Origin: Climacteris rufus
Taxonomy: Eukaryota; Chordata; Aves; Passeriformes; Climacteridae
Direction: 5' to 3'
Length of the DNA: 64,000 nt
Assembly (NCBI GenBank): GCA_013398175.1
Contig: VZRZ01001077.1
Location: 419,552-483,551, forward strand
Of this stretch, positions 23,904-34,892 are shown one piece after another (the first letter of the stretch is position 1; every line of letters starts with the position of its first letter). Both the position numbers and the translations under genes were made by a program. The notes beneath the pieces are model-generated. The model did no database searches. It had not been told where the DNA came from and saw only the letters and a program-made list of their open reading frames with translations.

Positions 23904-24615
23904 GGATTTATTAATGACTATAGATGAATTGGAGGCCTTACCCATGGCTACCTCATGAGATACCTGAAACTGTCATTGGTTCTGGAGTGAGAGGCCAAGT
24001 CTCAAACGTGACACTTGCTCTGAAGTTGTCATTCACTGCAGAAATGTGATAATTTGATGTCAGAACTTCCAGAATGAAGCAATGCCCTAGAACAGAGGTA
24101 ATCCTATTAAGATAACAGTCAATGTAATCGAACAGGTGAAATCTCCAAAAACTTTCTGGAAGGTGTCTGGGCCTTGTCAATACCCTCCATTTGCTGTCAC
24201 TAGAGAACAAATTGCAAACCAGCATCAGTCACCAGTAGAAAGGCCACGTGCTGCCAAGTGACTTCAAAGGCAGTCCTGCGTGTGCTGCATGTGTGCTGCT
24301 GCTTTGATTTACAATGGCACCAGTTACTTAAGCTCAACACCACTGCTTCAAATCCATGACCAAAGCCTAAAATAATGAAGCAAAACATTTTTGATGGGAT
24401 TATTTTCTGTGCCTTCTGATTTATGATCCATAAGGCTTCCAATATTTAGGCAATCTCGCATGCATTGGGCCTACAGTTTGTTTTGAAGTAAGAGATGATT
24501 CACAGAATTATTTGCCTGCAGAGTCTGGGTCATTAAGCAAAAGTGAAATATTAGGAAAACAATCATAAATTTCAAGTGTTAACCACACTGCCACCATACA
24601 TAGAGGAGCAAGGCT
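23904..24615. other. Unique non-coding spacer
   Basis: No gene or repeat recognised. Two reverse frames of 80-90 codons are without domains. Confidence 0.5.
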
Positions 24616-24716
24616 TTGTTTTATTCCTCCTCATGAGATTCATGGCTAAACATTGTTATATGTCAGGCATTCTCTGGTCAGAACAACAGGACAATGAGCT
24701 GGACCACAAAACCGGT
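24616..24716 (+). repeat. Unassigned dispersed repeat, copy B
   Basis: Second copy of the block at 23066-23165, in the same orientation about 1.55 kb downstream. Similarity stops at both ends (upstream near the TTTGTTTTATTCC word, downstream after the CCACAAA word). The shared block is therefore a defined fragment of roughly 100 bases rather than part of a long local duplication. Confidence 0.7.
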
Positions 24717-26544
24717 GCAGGAAAATGCAGCACTTTCAAATGGCAACAGCCCATTTCCCACCTCCAAGCTGACTGCCAGGCTGAACTCCAATTGAACAAC
24801 CAGCACCAGTATCAAAAGCTCAGATAAATTCTACACTGAGATAACTTTAAAATATCTCCCTTTGACCAAACATACCCAAACTGCACAACTTTTATATATG
24901 TATATATAATGTATTAAAGCAAAACCTAAAATTCATCTCCTTAGGAACATTATCCTTGAAAGCAGCTATGGATAATGCTGGTGTGAAATGAGAAAAAAAA
25001 GTCATGGATTACATTCTTCACCTTTTTATTATACACAGAATTCTAGTATCTATAATGTTTTAAAGTACTTATATACACTATAGTCTAATATGATTTATTT
25101 GGTTATTGCAATAACATTTTAGTGCCATTTTATCTGAGAGTTCATGGAATGTTTTAAAATCCAAGCCTAATGGAAGCAAATCAATCATCACATTTTCAAA
25201 GAACAAATTATTTAAGTTTTTGTACTACACAGAGCTAATCACTGCACAGAGATATCCGATTGTTTTGACTGATGTCATTCATTTCTTTTTAGGCTGCCCT
25301 GATTGATAGTCTAAGTGCTGAAGTTAACCAGACAAATGGATATGTACTTCTGGGGTATTTCCAGCCCAGCTGCCTTTTCAGCACTAAAAACTTCATACTC
25401 CTGATAGCAACTCGCAGCTGCTCCTGCTCAGGCAATTGAAATTAAAGCTGGAACTGAATGTGACAGCCGACACTTTTTCCTCTTACATTAAGGATTTTGT
25501 CCATGATGCCTCCAAGCAATCACCAGTAATAAATGAGCTGTATTAAATCCACATCTATATTTGAATATGTGGTGGCCTGCTTTCCAAGTTCCCACTTTCA
25601 CATCTTCAAACACTCATTAATAGCATTGCTGAGACACCCAAGTATTATTGTATCCAAGTCTTCCTCTCCTCTCTGGACTGGGATCCAATGCTGTGTCTCA
25701 TTTAGGCTGTTGCTTTTGATAGCTAGAAAAGTCCTCTGTGTGCCAAAAACTAGCTACACTGCATCAGGGGAGCTGCTTAACAGAAATCTGCAGGATGATT
25801 ACCTGATTAAGACAAGCAAAACTTGGCTTATTACATGCAAAATCAGTAATAGCCACACAAGCTTCCCCAAATTCAGTGAGATCTAACAGAGGCCAGGTCC
25901 AGCTCAAAGTACTGACAAGATCCTTTTACTTTAATGTACTACATTACTGTTTTATTGGCTGACATGTACTATAAAGAAATTTGGGAAAACTTTGCATAAG
26001 GAATTAAAGGAAAAGCTTGCATACCCATAATTTTTCATTATGCAGTCACTGGCCCAAATATATAATTGGATCCAAGGAGTCACATTCAAAGACACTAAAG
26101 CACAGATATATTTGACCTTTATGCTATGACAGCAAACATAAGCAATTATACAACTTTTGATTGTTTAATCTAAATTTACATTTTAAAGTCTCTCCCAGAC
26201 TTTACTTGAAGTATCAGCATTGTTCCTTTTTTTAATGCTAATTGGAAGAGTTTTCAGGCTCTGAAAAAGTATGAGTGACTTTGCTGTTGTTTAGATGTGG
26301 ATTTTAATACAAACACAAACTGCACAGACCTATAGTCAAGATAAGATGATAAAGCTGGAAATTGGAGAGTGGTTCAGCACCTCACAAAATGCAAGCATCT
26401 CTTTGTGAAGATGCATTTTTACTTGTACATGTGAGGTTCCTGAAATCTGTTTCCTGCATACAGATTGTTTGAGCAAGAATGCAAACACATGTAGACATAT
26501 GTATGTATGTATAGGATGAAAAATAAAACATTACATCGCATTTT
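24717..26544. other. AT-rich unique stretch with CNE-like block
   Basis: No gene recognised. A short alternating TA run lies at about 24893-24908. The segment 25255-25510 is complex and non-repetitive: it starts with an acceptor-like TTCATTTCTTTTTAG (ending 25292) but is closed by stop codons in the following bases in at least one frame. A short GTAT/GTATGT run lies near 26500-26512. Confidence 0.5.
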
Positions 26545-26788
26545 TCATATCACAGGATGGTTTGAGTTGGAAGGGATCTTAAGGAGTATCTTGTTCCAAC
26601 CCCTGCCATGGGCAGGGACACCTTCCACTGTCCCAGGGTGATCCAAGCCCCATCCAGCCTGGCCTTGGACACTCCCAGGGATCCCGGGGCAGCCACAGCT
26701 TCTCTGGGCACCCTGTGCCAGGGCCTCCCACCCTCACAGGGAACAATTCCTTCCAATATCCCATCTAAATCTACCCTAATTCATTTTA
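26545..26788 (-). mobile_element. CR1 LINE 3' region, reverse, well preserved
   Basis: On the forward strand: ATCACAGGATGGTTTGAGTT, GGAAGGGATCTTAAGGAG, CCCTGCCATGGGCAGGGACA, CTTCCACTGTCCCAGG, GCCTTGGACACTCCCAGGG, CTTCTCTGGGCACCCTGTGC and CACCCTCACAGGGAACAATT. About 240 bases of the 3' region remain. The forward and reverse frames through it give peptides that recur at other CR1 tails and are not genes. Its closest relative in the window is the copy at 33373-33666. Confidence 0.96.
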
Positions 26789-29700
26789 AGGACATATCTC
26801 ACAGATTTATCCCACTCAACAATAAGAAAAGAACAGATTCTTGAAGAGCAGTTTCTACCTACCCCAGCACCCTCAGTGGTTTTGTATAGAATGAAATGCA
26901 CTTTCAGAATGTATGTTTTTGCTATACATCCAGGAAGCTGAAAACTCAAATATTCTCTTCATACACTGACATATCTTTCTAAGGATTTCTGGCAAAGCTA
27001 CTGCTCAGAGATCTCCAATTGCCTCCAAGATCCATGTTTACAGTACAGGAATCACTGATACGATATAATGTGGCTTTTGCAAATGGAATTTTAACTGTGT
27101 GCCACCTGACAGAAGTACTCATATAAGGTTCAAACACTAATTATGTTATTCTAGTAAAAAAATCTGCCCTGTCAGCTGTGACTTAAAGGTCACTGCTGCT
27201 CTGCAAGAAAAGCAACAGCAAAGCACAAAGCAAGTACAGAGAGTTACGGGTAACAATGGCAGGTATTAGATCCAGCAAAAATGACACAGATATAAGAAAC
27301 AACAGTGCAGCACCTAGTTTTACCAAAATCCATAATTAAAAAAATACATCCTCACATAAATCAGCCTGCCATGCATTAAACAAAATATTGCTAGAAACTA
27401 CCTTCATTGGAAGAAACCACTTCCAATTTCTGCAGTGCCTTCGGAGGGCCCAAGCCAAATGGCTCACCAACCATAGAAACATCAGGAGTATTATAAACCC
27501 GGGCAAAATGAAGAGATTTTCTTCAAAATGTGCGTGTTGAAAGGCCAAGTATATTTGCAAGGGTAAAATCCTGCTCCTTTTCAAAGCAATTAGGTAACTC
27601 ACTGCAAAGCCAAGGGTTCTGAAATCCAAAGAGATAAATAAAAAAAGAAATAGAAAATAGGTATTTTCAACAACCAAAACTGTCATGCTGCGGTTTTATT
27701 AATTCACATTATTTCACTAAATTAAAAAAATTGAGTGATTACAAAACAAGTATTTTCAGGTAGCAGGTAGGTATTGATATGAAAAATTAATTCAGGCCCA
27801 AACTTGGGTTGATTCCATGAATATTCAGTTGACACTGGACATGCAATTGCTGCAGGCTCCACACTGTCACATCATTATTTGGCAAACTGGAAAATGCTGG
27901 ACTAAGACTTGCATTTCATCCAGAATTTCAAAGAGAAGCACCTGTTCTTATTTTAGAAGCAGAAAATGGAAGATCCTAAGTTAGGACAGTGTATATATAT
28001 ACACACATATATATACATTTTTAAAAATTATATTTCATTATAGCTGGCTGCAGCATTTGCCAGAGAGATGGACAGATTAAGCAGAAACTTTTATTAAGGT
28101 AGATCAAAATTATTCAGTTTGAAGTGCTCAGTGAGCCTTTACTTGATAAAGTACGGTTAGTAGTGATATTCTGGAATTTCATAGCAAAAATATTACATCA
28201 AATGTATGGAATTTGAAACAGCAGCTGTGTAAAATAAGTTGGAGCTTTGCTTAATATGAAGAATAAGATTTTTAAAAGCCATAAGGCAGGAACCTCCAAA
28301 AAGCATACAATATAGAAACTCTCAATTCACTATATAGTTACAGGGCTCTGTTTCTAGTTGGAATATATTTAAATTTAAAAAAAAAGGTTATTTCCTGTGG
28401 AACTGGACTTGGGACAAGACAGTCATGGCCTGGCAGGAGCTACTTTCTGTCCCCCAGAACAATCTGGGGGACTTTTCTCCTCTTTTTGGCACAGCTTTGC
28501 CCTGGGTCCAGGGTCTGTCATCCTCATCCTGCCCACAACACTTATTTATTTGTGGCAAATGACATTCTGCCACAGGAGAAAACTGCTTTTGTTTTATTCT
28601 ACATTTCCCTGTGAGCCTCAATTTTATAACTGGCTCAAGGGACCCAGATGGCTGTGGGGGAATGTCTAATTGTGCAAGGACTCATTTTTGGTCTGTCTTT
28701 AATAATAAAATGCTGATCATATAACATGAACAAAAACTAAAACAGAACACTTAATTTTGCAAAAACAGGTGAGATTCTGATACCTATAAAAATTCAGAAA
28801 AAAACTATTTTCTATTTTACGTTCAAAGAAGAACTGTTCAGATTTGTTTTCATGACTTGAAAACAGCTCTGAGGAGGAAAAAAGACCTTTCAATAAGTTA
28901 GTGAGTCTGAACTTCTGATACTCTAATTTTTAAGCTTAGACACTGCAGTCTTCTTAGTTCCATTAAGAGATGTCTACATGACCTGCTTGCACTGGCTTTA
29001 TCTTTCTAGGTCTGTTCCTTTGTTTTCATCTCTGTAACACACACAACAGTCAGCCTGGGGACTTTCATAAACTTACACATTTCTATATAACTAATTTGCA
29101 CTCTTTTGAACATCTATAGGAATGAAAAGTACTTATTTTAGAATCCCTGAAGCAAATAGCAAGAAGAAAACTAAACTTTAAGAGTCACAGACAGTGAAAC
29201 AAGGACCATTACAATGATCTATTTTGACTTCTTAGTTCTTATGTAGAACTCACTAACATAGAACTTCACCTAACAGTTTCAGCACCTGAACACAACTGTT
29301 GTTTACCTATAATAACACATCTTTTAGAAAAACAGTCTTCATGCAAATTTCAAATGAAGAGATCATTGTATATGCAGGCAATGGATATTTCCAGTCTGTT
29401 TAGAGAAGTGGCCAAAGGGAAGTGAACTGAGCCCCTTGCTCACACACAATTCTCTTTTCCCTAGGAGAACTATCCAGGCAGGTTTTTTCCTCAGCCTATT
29501 CTGTTTTCTCCTTCCTAATTGTATTTTATTTTTCATGATGTCTAGTTTAATCTGGTTCCTCTTGTAACTTCTGTGAATAAAAAAATATCATGCAATGGTT
29601 GTGGCAAAAAGGAAGACTTTGCTGGGAAGTATGGAATACTAATACAGAATGATGGCAACTCGGTGTTAATGGTAACATTTTTTGACTTAGTTAAAATCTT

Positions 29701-29843
29701 AGTTGTTGTATTTTTCTTCCCCCCTTTTTTTTTTTTAATTCACCTAAAAAGCTAACTAGAAAAATGTCCCATGCATCAAAAATTGTGATCTAATTTCACT
29801 AGAAATTATCCATTTAGCTGAATGTTGGGAATTTGTGCCTCAT
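26789..29843. other. AT-rich unique stretch
   Basis: No gene recognised. A reverse frame of 116 codons (27336-27686) is very hydrophobic, with two membrane-like runs, but hydrophobic frames are common in T-rich DNA. An alternating TA/CA run lies at 27991-28018. A GC-richer patch at 28390-28670 is open on both strands, without a recognised product. A 26-base pure pyrimidine tract lies at 29711-29736. Confidence 0.5.
27991..28018. repeat. (TA)n/(CA)n dinucleotide run
   Basis: GTATATATATACACACATAT followed by ATATACA is an interrupted alternating purine-pyrimidine microsatellite. Confidence 0.85.
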
Positions 29844-29990
29844 CTGTGGAAGTGTCCCAGGCCAGGTGGGAAGGGTCTTGGAGCAACCTGGGATAGGGAA
29901 AGGTGCCTCTGCCCATGGCAGGGGGTGGGATGGGATGACCTTTGAGGTCTCTTCCAACCCAACCTGTTCTGTGGTTCTATGGCTCTGTGT
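29844..29990 (+). mobile_element. CR1 LINE 3' tail, forward
   Basis: GTGGAAGTGTCCCAGGCCAG, TTGGAGCAACCTGGGATAG, CTCTGCCCATGGCAGGGGG, GGGATGACCTTTGAGGTC and TCTTCCAACCCAACCTG. The end GTTCTGTG-GTTCTATG-GCTCTGTG is three degenerate copies of the terminal octamer. Truncated to about 145 bases. Confidence 0.95.
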
Positions 29991-32900
29991 AGTATTTGAG
30001 GAAGAGACATTAGGCTTAATGTTGAAACAACCCACATCTGCATCACAGGTAGGGCAGAGCATCTGTGCTGGACTTGCATCACTTAGAATCCCTTCATCCC
30101 CTTCCCATGTGTGAACCTCCTGGAAGGTCCCTGTGCAGACAGTGCCTGGGGTGTGATGATCCAGGTCAGGGTCCCATCCCAAGCACGGTGTCCTGGAGCT
30201 GCACATCCCTTCTCACTGTCCCAGCCAGGGAATTTCTGTCCAACCTTGCTTTGAAGAATTGAGTCTTTAAAACGTAACTTCTCTCTGCACTTGCTTATCA
30301 GTAAACACATGGCCTGAATTATTACTGAGATAAGCTCCAGATCACATATCTCAGAAAAGACAGAACAGATCCACTTTATCAGATCAGCTGAGTGCTGTTT
30401 AGACAGCAGCCCCTAGGAAGTCCTTGGAAAAGTCTGTAGTTTTGTGCTGTTTGCCACAACTGAGGGCATCAAAATCTGCACCTCAGGATGTTGACATTGT
30501 TGTGACTTAACACCTTCAAGATTTCACCTAAACAGTTTAAAATACTTTGGTTAAATAAATGTAGCCAGATCCTCCTTTTATATCTGTACTTCAAACCTGG
30601 GTTGGGGTGACAGAAAAGGGGAAGCTCACACCTACGACATGTAGGAAATGCAGCTCTGTAATTGATACACTGCCTATCAGGGAACTAATGTAAATCTTTC
30701 AGCAAAGGGGAAATATGCTCTGAGTGTTTACTTTGCGTGATAAGGCCTCCTGATACATTTTGAACCTGCTCAGCTCCATAAGGATTCCTGCCAGGAAAGC
30801 CTGTGAGCATTAGTGTAATGAGTGGTCAAAGAAATCCGGGCTGCCATTCTGGCTGGCAAATCTGAAATGCATAGCTGAGCAGTGTGCTAAATGGAGCCTT
30901 TAACTCTGAGACTAATATTTCCTAATGTTTATTTAAGAGCTCATGGTGATGGGAATTGCTGAGTATAGGTATCATGTTATTCCTATTAATGGGAATGAAG
31001 AATAACACAAAAGAACTTAAGCAATTGTTGAGTTCACTCCAGCAGAATCTAATCCAATTTCCATTTTAGCAAGACAAAATTGAGTTTTGTAACACTCAAA
31101 CAGATATATTGCTTTTTTTAAAGAACTAAATCCAGGTTTCTTTATATTTTAAACTACATCAAAATTATAAAATGGAAAGATTTAATTTTCAGTAATTTTC
31201 CTTAAAAGGCTATATAAAATGTTGCAGTTTGAAATATTTTTGTTCAGTTTCTTTAATGAAAAGCATGTAAGTTTGCTCAGTTATGGTTGAGAGGAGTATT
31301 GTTTAAATAAAATGCCTGAAACAAAATCTCTTCAGTCGATGGAAAGACTTGCACTGGCTCCCTGGGCATTTGATCAAACTTTCATTCAGAAAACATTTTT
31401 CTTCACCAACATACTTAAGCTGTTAAAATTAAAATGCAATTTAAGCAATTACATAAATAAGAGTGACAAATGTTTCTTTTCCTAAGTGCAAGCAGGTGTA
31501 AAGCAAAATCAAGGTCATTCTCTGAGAGCCATGGTCGTCACATGTGTGTGGTGTTGAAAGAGCCCAAGACAAAAGCACAAAAGCAATGAAACTGTAGGAA
31601 CCTCAAACAAGATTAGCCCAGTTTACTACTCGTTGTACAAACAGATCTACAACAGCATCCCTTTGAACAATGACAACTGGTACCACAAGCCCCTGTCAGC
31701 ACAAACAGGCACAGAATGTCATGAGCACAACACCCAGAAATACAGAACACACAGATGTTTAAATGACAGAATTCTGTGCTTTAGTCTGCATGCTTGAGCA
31801 CTTAAGAAAGTCATTATATTTTAAGGAAATCAGAGCTCATCTACTAACTAGTTTACTTTAAAATTGGAAGTTTGCTATATGCTATTACTATAAACTCGTA
31901 ACGTCGCTGGGATCACACTGGTGTTTTCCACAAAATTCTGATTCAAATCTACAAGAGAGTTGCAGAAAAAATTAGTCTTTTTTAATTGACAGATCCTTAC
32001 ATATCCAAAACTTTACTTAACCCTTAAATACTCAGATCTCTGCCTTTGCTGCTAAGACACTGTGTAACTTGAGGTGAACAGAAAATTTTCTTAGTTCTTT
32101 ATAACATTTCCAAAAATAAAAATTTAAAATGCTAAACCCTCAGCAGCAGCAGTTCAGCATTAATGTAAAATACCTGCACTTAAAATACATTGAAGTTAAT
32201 GAATCCCTTACTTGGTAATAACAACTTCTCCATGGCTGATCTCCAACTGTTAGAATTTTCTTCTCTTAGTACCAAATGCTCAATATTTACTCACTCCATC
32301 AATGCTACAAAACCTCCAGAACATTATTTATAAAGGCTTCATTCAGTTTAGAAAAGTTTTCTTCAGTTAACCAGATAGTAAAATCCTCAGCCAATACAAA
32401 TAGATGCTGATTTACAGCTAAGAAGCATATCAGAGTATTGTTTTGATGGCAATTTTTGTGGTTCCTGATGGTTTCTGTTTGAAACTGTTTCTGTATTTTC
32501 ACTGCAGGATGAGATTCTGTACAGACAGGTACAGTTTATTAGTGAAAGCTTCTCATTCTTTTGTATATATCTTTTTCTTTGATTTTCTCCTGCTTAGTGA
32601 TGAAGTAAAACTTCATACAGGACCAAAAAGTCACTTTAAAGTTAGTAATGAGGAACAAAAATGAGAACTGAATTTTTATTTTCCTCTTATAAATTTATCT
32701 CCCATTATTGTTATTACTACATTTTAATATCTTTTAAAATTTTTCTTATGTTGATTTTTCTTGAAATTCTTCCATATACACACACCTCACTGTCAAAAAT
32801 CACTACAAAGTTGTACTCTAAAATTGCCCAGTGTTTTCTACTGGTTGTACTGGCAAGGCTGAGTTTTCTCAAGAGCTCACGGGCAAGTGAGGCATGCGGG

Positions 32901-33372
32901 ATCTGGATGGAAAGGCACAGCACAAAGAGGACTTCAACTCTAATTTTGTTATGAGAAAAACCATATTTAAATTTTTGCTTGGGTTTTTTAGAACAACTTT
33001 AATAGCAGTTGAAAGGTAAGACCATTGTGTGTGGCTCATTTATTCCTAGTTCAGAAATACTTTTGAACAATCACTCCAGCAATTATTTTTAATGAGCTTA
33101 AGAAAAACTGTGATTTGGTGTTTTCTTCTTCCCGTACACAACTGTGTAAAAATTAGCTATACCCAAATGCAGCTTTGTGGGAAATGAAGGATTTAATTAC
33201 TGACCTGCATTGAAGGAAATGATGGAAGGTTTTGAAAAAGCCTTTCCAGGTTCCCATGTGATGGGCAGGTGAGACTCCACTTTCCTGATCTCTGATTAAT
33301 AGCCACTTCTTCAGAGCACTGCTGCAACTGCTGTTGATTTAACTTCTCTTTATTGACAGGTATGAAAGTTTG
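29991..33372. other. Unique stretch with CNE-like block
   Basis: No gene recognised. The segment 30040-30260 is slightly GC-rich and open on both strands for 60-130 codons, with the reverse frame running into the CR1 tail. The segment 30640-30960 is dense, non-repetitive sequence that includes a perfect FOX-type word TGTTTACTTT (30725-30734) and TGATAAGG close behind it. From 31050 to 33372 the sequence is AT-rich and featureless to my reading. Confidence 0.5.
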
Positions 33373-33666
33373 AATCATAAAATCATAGAATCCCAGAATG
33401 GTTTGTCTTGGAAGGAATCTTAAAGTTCATCTGGTTCCACTTCCTGCCATGGCAGGGACACCTTCCACTGTCCCAGGCTGCTCCAAGCCCCATCCAACCC
33501 GGCCTTGGACACTCCCAGGGATCCAGGGGCAACCACAGCTTCTCTGGGCACCCTGTGCCAGGGCCTCCCCACCCTCACAGGGAACAATTTCTTTTTAACA
33601 TCTAATCTAAATCTCTCCTCTTTTAGTTTAAAACTGTTCCCCCTTGTCCTCTCGTTATCTGAGCTC
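33373..33666 (-). mobile_element. CR1 LINE 3' region, reverse, well preserved
   Basis: It begins with AATCATAAAATCATAGAATC (octamer repeats), then CCCAGAATGG, TTGGAAGGAATCTTAAAG, CCTGCCATGGCAGGGACACC, TTCCACTGTCCCAGGCTGC, GGCCTTGGACACTCCCAGGG, CCCTCACAGGGAACAATTTC and a further block CCCCCTTGTCCTCTCGTTAT. About 290 bases remain, one of the longest reverse copies. It shares the diagnostic 'TTCCACTGTCCCAGG' variant with the copy at 26545-26788. Confidence 0.96.
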
Positions 33667-33993
33667 CCAGATGACAGAATTTTGGCCATGAGTTATGATC
33701 TAATTTTTATACTCTTTTACTGTCCTTGGAAGGAAATCATGCCAGCACGCAAACCTGGCACTAATTATTTCTCCCTTTCCACTGATTGAGCCGAGAATGT
33801 TTCCTCACCACAGGAAAGGGCAACGGTTCTGTTCATACCTTGCCTGGTTCTTTTTAGCCCATGAATCTTTATTCACAATAAATGACAAGGGATGGTTACA
33901 GCACATGCACTTTTCAGTGCAATTATCAGATTATCAGCAACAGGGCTTCAATCCTCTCTAAGAAAATGATCAAAAAAGCCACAAGGGGGGCAA
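33667..33993. other. Unique spacer
   Basis: No gene or repeat recognised between the CR1 copy and the small tandem repeat. Confidence 0.5.
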
Positions 33994-34073
33994 TCCCAGC
34001 CTGAGTTGGCTGATGCCCATGGTCATTCCCAGTTGGTGTCCAAGGTCATTCCCAGCTGATGCCCATGGTCAGA
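33994..34073. repeat. Imperfect minisatellite, ~3 units of 23-27 bp
   Basis: The words CCCAG, TGATGCCCATGGTCATT, CCCAGTTGGTGTCCAAGG, TCATTCCCAGCTGATGCC and CATGGTCA give about three degenerate copies of a unit like 'CCCAGTTGATGCCCATGGTCATT', with one unit shortened. It is a local tandem duplication. Confidence 0.75.
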
Positions 34074-34860
34074 CTGTGCTGCTGCACACGGGGGACCACA
34101 GGCCACTAGATGGCAATGCATAGTGGGAAAGGAATAATTTGGATTTTGCACACCAACATGGGGAGCGTGAAGCTGTAACAGCACAAGAGTTTTCCTTCTG
34201 CAGTGCTACAGGCACCTCTTGAGAAGGAATTACAAATATGGCTTCATGACACAGGAAGGATTTATTGTAATTTGGGAACTGACTAAATTACTTAAGTGCA
34301 AGTATCCAGGGAGAAGGAGCAGTAAAACACTCTCAGCAGAATCTGCTAGTGATTTGGCAGCTTTTGTCTTCATGAAGCAGTTTAAAATAAATCATTCTTT
34401 GATTTCTGTGCAGTTCTGTTATTATTATTGGACGCCCTGGTATCATCTGCAAACCACAAGAACAGGATTTAAGTAGTGGAGCACATGTTTCACATTTATC
34501 AAAATTCCGAATTTTTAAATTTTTTATCACTTCAGTCTACACTGAACAACCAATTAATTTAAATACAGTTTTGAGAGGAAAGGAAAAAACCTAATAAAAT
34601 GGTCACACTGTTTTATACAATTAGCCCTTAGAAGTTTTCTCTTTTACAGTCACAGTCAAGTTTTATCTAATTTTGTTTATATTACTGCTGAAAATTTCCT
34701 TGGGATTACAGCTACACATGCAAATGTATGAAAAATAACATGTTTTAAACTACCCCCACTTTTCTAAAACCATTCAGGGGAATAAAGCAGTATGTCACTT
34801 TCACATTTCCCTACAGGGGATGTTTCTCAAATGAGCTGTATTCCAAACATCTTTGTTTCT
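34074..34860. other. AT-rich unique stretch
   Basis: No gene recognised; open frames are below 90 codons and without domains. Confidence 0.5.
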
Positions 34861-34892
34861 TTATATATATATATATATACATTTTTTTTTTT
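34861..34892. repeat. (TA)n run followed by poly-T
   Basis: About nine TA dinucleotides (34862-34879) followed after ACA by a run of about eleven T. It is likely polymorphic in length. Confidence 0.88.

Noticed and set aside
27336..27686. Hydrophobic 116-codon reverse frame resembling a membrane protein
   Set aside because: T-rich DNA read in one frame gives Phe/Leu/Ile-rich peptides by default; no family motif or conserved residues seen.
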